A DNA stretch of 45,676 bases from Roseibium sp. TrichSKD4 (GTDB lineage Bacteria > Pseudomonadota > Alphaproteobacteria > Rhizobiales > Stappiaceae), in the NCBI RefSeq assembly GCF_000148725.1, contig NZ_GL476303.1, positions 4,386 to 50,061 on the forward strand, read 5' to 3'. Positions 18,852-26,208 of this stretch are shown piece after piece. The position numbers were made by a program, and so were the translations under genes. Under the pieces are notes generated by a model that made no database searches, had not been told where the DNA came from, and was given only the letters and a program-made list of their open reading frames with translations. The first letter of the stretch is position 1. Every line of letters starts with the position of its first letter.

Positions 18852-20788
18852 ATGTGTGGAATCGTTGGATTTCTGAATTTTGAAGGTGTTGCCTCTTTCG
18901 AGACCGTCACATCAATGGCAGACAAAATCGCACACCGTGGCCCCGATTCTCATGCGGCATGGTCTGAAGGGCCGATAGCTCTTGCTCACCGGCGTCTTGC
19001 GATCATTGACCTGTCGCCCGCAGGTGCCCAACCTATGGTTTCGAATTGTGAACGTTTTGTTGTGGTCTACAATGGCGAGATCTACAACTACATCGATATC
19101 CGTGCAGACATCGAAGCAGATCCCTACTTTTCGGAGGTGGTTGGAGAATGGCGGGGACACTCCGATACGGAAGTTATGCTCGCAGCATTCGGCTTATGGG
19201 GTGTCAAGTCGACACTGCAACGGATGGTTGGCATGTTCGCGATTGCGCTTTGGGACCGACGAGAGAGAGCCCTGTATTTGGCTCGCGATAGGGCTGGTGA
19301 GAAACCGCTATATTTCGGAAAATCGAACGGGGTTCTGGCGTTTGGTTCTGAATTGAAGGCACTGCGCGAGCATCCTGCGATGAAAACTGAAATAGATCGC
19401 AATGCCTTGGCGCTTTATATGCGGCATAACTATATTCCGGCACCTTATACAATCTATCGGGGCGTATCCAAGCTCACCCCCGGCACCTATGTTAGGATCG
19501 ATGCGGGAGGACAGATACGTGAGGAGACTTATTGGTCTTTACAGGACAATCTGAAGCCCGAGGGCGTCCGCCGGGGCCCTACAGCAGAAAAAGACGCGGT
19601 TGACGGGCTAGAGTCCGTCCTATCTCAGGCTATTCGGCAACAAATGGTTTCAGATGTGCCGCTTGGAGCGTTTCTTTCTGGTGGCGTCGATTCCTCAACA
19701 GTTGTGGCTCTCATGCAGGCCCAAAGCAGCAATTCGGTTCGCACATTCTCAATTGGTTTTAACGAGGACAGCTACAACGAAGCACATTTTGCCAAGGCTG
19801 TAGCAAAGCATTTGGGAACGGATCATACGGAACTCTATGTGACGCCGAATGAGGCGATGGCGGTAATCCCGAAGTTGCCTGCAATATACGATGAACCATT
19901 TTCAGATTCGTCACAAATCCCCACGTTTCTTGTCTCGCAACTTGCGCGTAGCCGGGTGACAGTCTCGTTATCTGGTGATGCTGGAGACGAACTTTTCGGC
20001 GGTTATTCCCGGTATACCATGGCGCAGTCAATGTGGGCGCAGATTGCGCGGGTTCCGGGGCCATTGCGAGCCGCAGCCGCACGTTTAATCACTGCGATTA
20101 GCCCGCAGACTTGGACTGCACTGCACAAGATGATTCGCAGAGGCACCTCTGAAAGAGCATTTGGAGACCGATTGCACAAAGGTGCCAATGTGCTGGGGAG
20201 TGAAACAATCGACGGCCTTTACAGAGGTCTTGTTTCACATTGGGATGATCCCGCTGATGTGGTTTTTGGTAGTCGAGAGCCGCCGACTTATCTAACAGAC
20301 AGGCGGCCGGATATTTCTGTCTTGGATCCTATAGAGCAGATGATGGCGCTCGATTTTCTGAGCTACCTTACAGACGATATCCTGACTAAGGTTGACAGAG
20401 CAGCTATGGCGGTGAGCCTCGAAACCCGAGTTCCGATGCTCGATCACCGGGTAATCGAGTATGCATGGAGCTTGCCGCTTTCGCTGAAACTTCGGGACGG
20501 ACGCGGAAAGTGGGTTTTGCGCGAGGTGCTGGATAGATACGTCCCCCGTGAGCTGATTGAGCGTCCTAAGGTCGGATTTGGCGTTCCGATCGACAACTGG
20601 TTACGCGGTCCTTTGCGAGAATGGGCAAGCGACCTACTCGATGAAAAAGGCTCAAGCAGGAGGGCTTCTTCGATCCTGCACCAATCGTAAAGAAGTGGCA
20701 TGAGCATCTGAGTGGTGATCGAAACTGGGCCTATCACCTTTGGGATGTATTGATGTTTGAGGCATGGCTCGACAGTTTGTCTAACTGA
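18852..20788 (+). pseudogene. AsnB-like glutamine amidotransferase with a one-base frameshift near the C-terminus
   Basis: The frame starts MCGIVGFL (Cys2 nucleophile) and has the class II glutaminase motifs HRGPDS and YNGEIYNY, then the synthetase motif SGGVDSS and SGDAGDELFGGYSRY. In frame it ends at 20690 after 612 residues with an unnatural tail. Adding one A to the run at 20644-20648 restores a normal ending (KRLKQEGFFDP through WHEHLSGD to WLDSLSN) stopping at 20788, 645 residues in all. The last about 50 residues help form the synthetase active-site side, so the in-frame product may be weak. Glycan-cluster relatives such as WbpS amidate uronic acid carboxyls. It is either a recent mutation or a homopolymer error. 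Confidence 0.88.
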
Positions 20789-20950
20789 TCCGGTCTGTCA
20801 GCGGCGATTTAGGAGTTTACCGGCGAATTTGAACTGCTATATCCGAGTGCAAAGAAAAGTGGCCATATTCAGCGGTCTAAAAGTGATGAGATCTAGTCGA
20901 CCGCCTGCAGATAGCTGAAGTGTTTTTAGTTGTGAGAGATAAAAGGGTTA

Positions 20951-22231
20951 GTGGTGGTGCAAGCTCAGAAAAAAATTGCTGTTGTTGGTTTGGGATACGT
21001 TGGGCTTCCTCTCGCTGTGGAATTTGGTCGCAAGCGGAACGTCGTCGGGTTTGATATCAGCGAACGCCGCATCAAGGAGCTTTCTTTAGGCAACGATAGT
21101 ACGCTTGAAGTGACCGCTGAAGACTTAATGGCTGCTGAGCTGCTGAGCTTCGCCAGCAACAAACAAGCAATTGCCGATTGTGAAATCTACATTGTCACGG
21201 TGCCAACCCCAATCGATGACGCGAAGCGTCCTGATTTGCGGCCTCTCGTAAAGGCCAGCGAGACTGTCGGTAGCGTGCTGAAGCGCGGAGATATTGTCGT
21301 ATATGAATCGACTGTCTATCCTGGCGCAACGGAAGAGGTTTGTGTGCCTGTGCTCGAGGCAGCGAGTGGTCTGAAGTTTAACGAAGATTTTTTCTGCGGG
21401 TACAGCCCCGAACGAATTAATCCTGGAGACAAAGAGCGACGTTTACCGAACATAACAAAGATTACAAGTGGCAGTACGCCGGAAGTTGCTGAGGAAATCG
21501 ATCAGCTCTATTCGGAGATTATTGTGGCTGGTACACACAAGGCAGGAAGCATCCGTGTGGCAGAAGCTGCGAAGGTGATTGAAAACACGCAGCGCGACCT
21601 CAATATTGCCCTCATGAACGAACTCAGCCTCATTTTCCAACGGATGGGGATCGACACACTTGAGGTACTTGAAGCTGCAGGAACGAAATGGAACTTTCTG
21701 CCATTCCGTCCGGGGCTAGTCGGGGGGCACTGTATTGGTGTGGACCCCTATTACCTCACGCATAAGGCTCAGGAAGTCGGCTACCACCCCGAGGTCATTC
21801 TCGCTGGGCGACGCATCAACGACAAAATGCCTACTCACGTAGCAGACGAAACAATCAAGTTGATGCTAAAAAAGGGAAAACCTGTGCTTGGTCAAAAGGT
21901 TTTAGTTCTTGGTCTCGCCTTCAAGGAGAATTGTCCTGATTTACGCAATTCCAAGGTCTGTGATCTTATTAGCGCGCTTAAGGTATATCATGTCGACGTC
22001 GATGTTTATGATCCATGGATTGATGTTGATGAAGCCCGCCATGAATACGGCCTGGAATGCCTAGGTTCTGAGCCAGAGTCGGGGCAGTATGCTGCTATCG
22101 TGCTAGCTGTCGGGCATCGCCAGTTCATAGAATACGGCATCAACCGCATCAGATCGTTTGGTCAATCAAATGCGGTTGTTTACGACGTCAAGGGAGCACT
22201 GCCGTTGAATGGGATCGACGGCAGGCTTTAA
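20951..22231 (+). CDS. tviB: UDP-HexNAc 6-dehydrogenase (TviB/WbpO family)
   Basis: 426 residues with the three-part UDP-sugar dehydrogenase layout: N-terminal NAD site VVGLGYVGLPLA, catalytic centre PGLVGGHCIGVDPYY (Cys nucleophile) and C-terminal VLGLAFKENCPDLRNS. ESTVYPGATEE and AQEVGYHPEVILAGR are typical of the Vi-antigen TviB/WbpO branch, which oxidises UDP-GlcNAc or UDP-GalNAc to the uronic acid with two NAD+. A WecC-like action on UDP-ManNAc is the alternative, since wecB is in the operon. No ATG starts the frame: three consecutive GTG codons at 20951-20959 follow AAAAGGG, so initiation is at GTG. Confidence 0.92.
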   Translation: MVVQAQKKIAVVGLGYVGLPLAVEFGRKRNVVGFDISERRIKELSLGNDSTLEVTAEDLMAAELLSFASNKQAIADCEIYIVTVPTPIDDAKRPDLRPLVKASETVGSVLKRGDIVVYESTVYPGATEEVCVPVLEAASGLKFNEDFFCGYSPERINPGDKERRLPNITKITSGSTPEVAEEIDQLYSEIIVAGTHKAGSIRVAEAAKVIENTQRDLNIALMNELSLIFQRMGIDTLEVLEAAGTKWNFLPFRPGLVGGHCIGVDPYYLTHKAQEVGYHPEVILAGRRINDKMPTHVADETIKLMLKKGKPVLGQKVLVLGLAFKENCPDLRNSKVCDLISALKVYHVDVDVYDPWIDVDEARHEYGLECLGSEPESGQYAAIVLAVGHRQFIEYGINRIRSFGQSNAVVYDVKGALPLNGIDGRL

Positions 22232-22382
22232 AAGCTAAGTTCTTTACTGTGAGAAGTGAATGTTTAATACCGGTATCGTTTCAAGAATGTTAGGTGGGCT
22301 GACGGGGCGTGTCGACAGTGACCCAGCCCCCTGAATTCCAGCCATCTTGGTGTTAGTGATTCATCTGAGGAAAGGATGGACC

Positions 22383-22646
22383 ATGAAACGCAGATTCAGC
22401 GACGAACAGATCATCGGGATGATCAAGGAGTACGAGGCCGGGGTAAAGGCTTCCGACCTTTGCCGGAAATATGGCATCAGCGACGCAACGTTCTACAAGT
22501 ACAAAGCCAAATTTGGCGGCATGAACGTGTCCGACGCGAAGAAGCTGCGGTCTCTGGAAGACGAGAATGCCCGGCTGAAGCGGATGTTGGCGGAGGCGAT
22601 GCTCGACAATGCCGCACTCAAAGATCTAGCGACAAAAAACTACTGA
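22383..22646 (+). CDS. IS3-family OrfA (copy 2)
   Basis: Identical in sequence to the OrfA of copy 1 (87 residues; HTH plus leucine-zipper-like helix). The A-AAA-AAC slippery heptamer sits just before its stop at 22634-22640, so OrfAB fusion by -1 frameshifting is expected if orfB were intact. Confidence 0.9.
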   Translation: MKRRFSDEQIIGMIKEYEAGVKASDLCRKYGISDATFYKYKAKFGGMNVSDAKKLRSLEDENARLKRMLAEAMLDNAALKDLATKNY

Positions 22647-23549
22647 CGCCTGACGTGAAGCGCTGTGCTGTGCGGGACGTAATGGACCGGCATGGCCTGA
22701 GCGAGCGTCGGGCATGCCGTCTTGCGGATCTGGACCGCTCAACGTTCCAGTGCCGGAAACAGGATCCGGGTGACGAGGCCTTGCGCATAAGGTTGCGGGA
22801 ACTGGCGAACGAACGCCGCCGGTTTGGGTATCGCCGCCTTGGCATTCTGCTGGCCAGAGAGGGATTTGAGGTGAACCACAAGAAGCTCTTCCGGATCTAT
22901 CGGGAAGAAGGGCTTGCGATGCGCAGGAGGCGGTCGCGCAAGCGAGCTCTTGGCACGCGTCGGCCAATTCTGGTTCCTGACAAGGTCAATCGGCGGTGGA
23001 GCCTGGACTTCGTCTCCGATGCTTTGTCGGACGGCCTGCGGTTCCGCGTGTTGTGTGTAGTTGATGACTGCACCCGAGAGGCTCTGGCGACCATTGTTGA
23101 CCGGTCACTGTCTGGCGCGCGAACTCGACACCGTGATCAGGCAACGCAGCAAGCCGGAAATGATTGTCTCTGACAATGGAACGGAAATGACCTCCCATGC
23201 CGTGTTGGCCTGGTGTCAGGATACCGGCATCAAATGGCACTACATCGCACCAGGAAAACCAATGCAGAACGCCTTTGTGGAAAGCTTCAACGGGCGTCTT
23301 CGGGACGAGTGTTTGAATGAAAATCTCTTTTCCAACCTGGCCGAGGCGAAAACCATCATCGAGAACTGGAGGAAGGACTACAACACAACAAGGCCACACA
23401 CATCTCTGGGTGGGATTGCTCCGGCCGACTACGCAAGACAACTCATCGCAAACCGGCCTGCTTCGCTTGAGCTACGCAATGGCTCCGCTCAGCAGGCCTT
23501 GACCACAAACCAAACATCAGAAACAAACGTGAACGGATCCTACGCTTAA
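22626..23549 (+). pseudogene. IS3-family OrfB (copy 2), one shared frame break
   Basis: OrfB can be read without a break from the slippery site through KLFRIYREEGLAMRRRRSRK and SLDFVSDALSDGLRFRV to DRSLSGAR, where it leaves frame near 23114-23122. The rest ([22 protein letters not shown] through [11 protein letters not shown] to the C-terminus) lies one frame over. A short deletion at a GCGCGC stretch best explains this. All three acidic catalytic residues are present but separated by the break. Because copy 1 has the same break, it predates duplication of the element here. Confidence 0.86.
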
Positions 23550-23574
23550 ACGGTCCGGATCAGGGGCAGGGTCA

Positions 23575-24148
23575 CTCGGCAGCGGCGCGGTTCGACGTGT
23601 CGATCAAGTTCGTCAACGACATGGTCAAGCTGAAGCGTGAGACCGGTTCGCTGTCAGCAAAGCGGCAAGGAAATCCCGGCTTTGGCAAACTGACGCCCTA
23701 TGCCGACTGGATCCGCTCCAAGGTGGAAGAAAAGGGCGAAATCACCTTGGATGAATTGGTGGCGCTGTTGGCAAATGAGAAGCAGATGACCGTCCATCGT
23801 TCATCGGTCGGACGCCTGCTTCATCGGCTCGGGCTGACGCACAAAAAAAGATCTGCAAGCGCTTGAACAAAAGCGGGCGGATGTTGCGTGCCTGTGGCAT
23901 AGCTGGATCACCCGTCGTCAGCCTTTCATGGCGCATATGCTGAAGCGCCTTGCCTTCATCGACGAGACCTGGCTGAAAACTAATATGGCCAAGCGCACCG
24001 GCTGGGCCCCGCGTGGCGAGAGGCTTGTCGATCATGCCCCGTTCGGCCACAGGCGCACGCAGACTTTTGTCGCGGCCTTGCGTCATGACAGGCTGGCAGC
24101 ACCCTGGGTCATCGATGGCACGATGAATCGCGCGACATTCAACACCTA
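23575..24148 (+). pseudogene. IS630-family transposase, 5' part (truncated and interrupted)
   Basis: The 5' end is removed by the IS3 element at 23574. What remains starts around DVSIKFVNDMVKLKRETG (helix-turn-helix) and RSKVEEKGEITLDELVALL. The frame then breaks at a run of seven A (23843-23849): GLTHKK continues as DLQALEQKRADVA only after dropping one A. The catalytic start FIDETWLKTN, with the first Asp, follows. The gene stops at 24148, where the Tn3-family transposon is inserted between ATFNT and [10 protein letters not shown]630 proteins belong to the IS630-Tc1-mariner superfamily and target TA. Confidence 0.88.
24144..24148 (+). repeat. Target-site duplication, left (ACCTA)
   Basis: ACCTA directly precedes the left inverted repeat of the Tn3-family element and is repeated at 29220-29224. 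Removing the transposon and one copy restores the IS630 reading frame exactly, which proves the insertion boundaries. Confidence 0.95.
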
Positions 24149-24195
24149 GGCCCAAGAGGCCCGAGCGTGCACATTTGGGCGTCTTGAGGAACAAA
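24149..24195 (+). repeat. Tn3-family terminal inverted repeat, left
   Basis: 47 bp beginning GGCCCAAGAGGCCCGAGCGT; the first 34 bases match the right repeat perfectly in inverse orientation, with mismatches only at positions 35 and 39 of the 47. Confidence 0.95.
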
Positions 24196-24207
24196 CAGGG
24201 ATCATTT

Positions 24208-24645
24208 TCATTCGCGTGATTTAGCCAACAGCACGCTGATGATGTCGGATGAGAATTTATACTTTCGCCGGTCCGAGAGGCGCTCGGCATTGACCGGATA
24301 TTTCGGCCGTTTCGGTTCGAGCCCAGTGATGCGGAACCGTTCACCGCGATCATCGAACTCTTTGCCAAAATCTGACGGGTCCAACCCATACTGAGGTGCG
24401 AGGATTTCGAACATTTCTCGGTCAGGCTCAAACAACGAACCGTCTTCCATGGGAAGACCGAGACGGATTGTGTAGGAAAGGCCGACGCGAAGATTAACAT
24501 CGTGGAGATCATCGTCAGCGAAGCACAAGCCGTGCTTTTCCGCAATTTCCCGGCAGGCAGTCCGCATCTCGTCTTGCAGCTTTGCGCAAAGCCCAGGCGT
24601 GAGATTCTTCAGTCGCTTCTTTTGAGGCTGAACGTTCCCACTCAT
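24208..24645 (-). CDS. Unknown small protein of the transposon, coupled to tnpR
   Basis: The 145-residue product is not a family I can name. It has a basic N-terminus (QPQKKRLKNL), a central alpha/beta-looking part (FADDDLHDVNLRVGLSYTIRL) and a C-terminal segment FRITGLEPKRPKYPVNAERL. That segment resembles a small module seen in phage and mobile-element proteins, though I can claim no function from it. Its ATG overlaps the tnpR stop by 4 nt, so the two are translated together. It ends 13 bp from the left inverted repeat, so it belongs to the transposon. A helper in resolution or a passenger gene are both possible. Confidence 0.75.
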   Translation of the reverse strand: MSGNVQPQKKRLKNLTPGLCAKLQDEMRTACREIAEKHGLCFADDDLHDVNLRVGLSYTIRLGLPMEDGSLFEPDREMFEILAPQYGLDPSDFGKEFDDRGERFRITGLEPKRPKYPVNAERLSDRRKYKFSSDIISVLLAKSRE

Positions 24646-25211
24646 GCCGGATCCTTCAAATCTTTCTTTGCCTTGTAGACAGTGCCGCGCGAAATGCCCA
24701 ACTCACGGGCGATCTCGGTCGGTGACAAGCCTGCCGACAGCTTTTCGCGTATTTCCGCCATGCTGATTCTGGGTGGCCGCCCCCGGTACACACCACGCTG
24801 TTTCGCAGCTGCAATTCCTTCGGCCTGGCGTTCGCGGCGCAAGTTGGTTTCGAATTCCGCGAACACGCCCAACATGTCGAAGAAAGCTTTGCCAGCAGCT
24901 GTTGACGTGTCCACCGGTTGCTCGGTCGCAGCCAGATGGGCCCCTTTTTCCTTCAAACGAGCAACGATGGTCTGCAAGTCACTCAAAGACCGGGCCAACC
25001 GATCGATGCGCGTCACCACAAGGGTTTCGCCGGGGTGGATGAAGTCAAGAATGGTTTTCAGCTCCGGCCGGCCATCAAGATTGGCACCGCTCTTTTGTTC
25101 CGCCCTCACCATGCCGCATCCGGCGGCCTTCAGCGCTGTCATCTGCGCATCAAGGTTCTGGTCAGTCGTCGATGTGCGCGCATATCCGATTTTGGATTGA
25201 GAAGTGTTCAT
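24642..25211 (-). CDS. tnpR: TnpR serine resolvase
   Basis: 189 residues with the small serine recombinase layout. The catalytic domain begins KIGYARTSTTDQNLDAQ, in which the Ser of TSTTDQ is the nucleophile; VVTRIDRLARSLSDL holds the conserved Arg residues; EFETNLRRERQAEG leads into the E helix. The C-terminal helix-turn-helix is LSPTEIARELGISRGTVYKAKKD. It resolves the cointegrates made by TnpA at the res site just upstream. The ATG at 25211 lies inside one of the ATGAACAC repeats, so resolvase binding would also repress its own gene. Confidence 0.94.
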   Translation of the reverse strand: MNTSQSKIGYARTSTTDQNLDAQMTALKAAGCGMVRAEQKSGANLDGRPELKTILDFIHPGETLVVTRIDRLARSLSDLQTIVARLKEKGAHLAATEQPVDTSTAAGKAFFDMLGVFAEFETNLRRERQAEGIAAAKQRGVYRGRPPRISMAEIREKLSAGLSPTEIARELGISRGTVYKAKKDLKDPA

Positions 25212-25295
25212 TTTGAGTGTGCCCGAATCTATTTGTGTTTATTAACACGAAACAGACTCATAATGAACACCTTTCACGTCAGGTTGAGTGTTCAT
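25204..25295 (-). promoter_or_regulatory. Probable res site and tnpR promoter region
   Basis: GTGTTCAT occurs at 25204-25211 and 25288-25295, and its inverse ATGAACAC at 25263-25270. A related palindrome GTGTT-TATT-AACAC lies at 25235-25248. Repeated inverted 8-bp half-sites directly upstream of tnpR match the multi-subsite organisation of Tn3-family res sites. Crossover subsite cannot be fixed by eye. Confidence 0.75.
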
Positions 25296-25329
25296 GAGGC
25301 TTGGCTCTGTGGGTATACCCATAATGACG

Positions 25330-26196
25330 TCAAGAGACCTCAACTGAAGATGTGATTTCATCCAGCCATTCAACGGCACCGGGAATTTGTCTCCACGCTG
25401 TGCCATTGGCATCAACATAGCTCGATGCCTGGTCCTTGCCACCCAAGGTCACATAGTCGCCGACGGGAACAGTTGGCACGCGACCGGAGAGCATACCTGG
25501 AACATGGCGGTTGGTTTCAAAGGCATGCCCGGCGATTTCCTTCGCATTTTCCGCCTCTTCAAAATAGGCGATCAATGCCCGCGTATACTGGATTTCCGGC
25601 GAATACTCGTCGGCGCACTGTTCCATGAGCGATTTCAACATGTCCATCTTGCCCATTTCGAGGAGATTCGCCGCCAGGATGTAGCGAATACCTTGGTTAT
25701 CGCCGGGGTTCAGAATAAGCATTTCCCTATAGTTCTGGATCGCTGCCTCTTTCTCTCCGGCCTCCCAGAGAACTTCTCCAAGTTCTCCGCGGGCTCGCAT
25801 GTATGGCCGAGTTTCCAGGACACCCCAGAAGTGTCCCTCGTTTTCCTTTAGTCCGCCTTCTCCCAATGCGAGTTCTCCTGCGGCTACAGCACGTTCAATC
25901 ATCTGCCGCCGTTCGCTGCTGGACAAAGAAGGCCGTTCTGCAAGGGTGAGCCACGCATCGGCGCAAAACACCGATAGTTTCAGTGCCTGCCGGGCCAGAG
26001 CAAATCGGCTGCGGCCGTCTGACGTTTCCCAGGAATCATAGACAAGCTCCTGTGCCTGCCAAAGCGTCTCATCGTTGACCGCGCTCTTGTATTCGGCGGA
26101 AGACGGCCGGAGAGATCTCGGATCCGGAAACACTGACAGATCCGACGCCGTTCGAACGGTTGAGCGTTGTTTGCGAGGCTTCTTTGACGTTGGCAT
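25330..26196 (-). CDS. TPR-containing (ST7-like) accessory protein of the transposon
   Basis: 288 residues. Helical repeats from about residue 60 (YDSWETSDGRSRFALARQAL; WEAGEKEAAIQNYREMLILN; GDNQGIRYILAANLLEMGKM) match tetratricopeptide motifs, and the NPGDNQGIRY phrase is typical of ST7-like TPR proteins. The basic N-terminus (MPTSKKPRKQR) could bind nucleic acid. The gene starts 12 nt after the tnpA stop on the same strand, so it is probably co-transcribed with tnpA and sits between tnpA and res. TPR domains mediate protein contacts; a role in controlling transposition or in host interaction is conjecture. Confidence 0.83.
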   Translation of the reverse strand: MPTSKKPRKQRSTVRTASDLSVFPDPRSLRPSSAEYKSAVNDETLWQAQELVYDSWETSDGRSRFALARQALKLSVFCADAWLTLAERPSLSSSERRQMIERAVAAGELALGEGGLKENEGHFWGVLETRPYMRARGELGEVLWEAGEKEAAIQNYREMLILNPGDNQGIRYILAANLLEMGKMDMLKSLMEQCADEYSPEIQYTRALIAYFEEAENAKEIAGHAFETNRHVPGMLSGRVPTVPVGDYVTLGGKDQASSYVDANGTAWRQIPGAVEWLDEITSSVEVS

Positions 26197-26208
26197 TTCC
26201 GTCTCCGA

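Larger units (their letters stand above)
22319..23574 (+). mobile_element. IS3-family insertion sequence, copy 2
   Basis: A 1256-bp element with the same ends and gene order as the element at 11944-13197 and in the same orientation. It lacks the extra C and the AGG deletion of copy 1, so it is closer to the ancestral form. Flanks are acag on the left and ctcg on the right, with no 4-bp duplication and no match to the flanks of copy 1. Its right end cuts the 5' part of an IS630 transposase gene, so it or a recombination at it removed the IS630 left end. Confidence 0.9.

Noticed and set aside
23843-23849. A7 run in IS630 as a programmed frameshift signal
   Set aside because: The required shift is +1 whereas such runs normally give -1, the gene is already truncated at both ends, and a simple insertion explains it.
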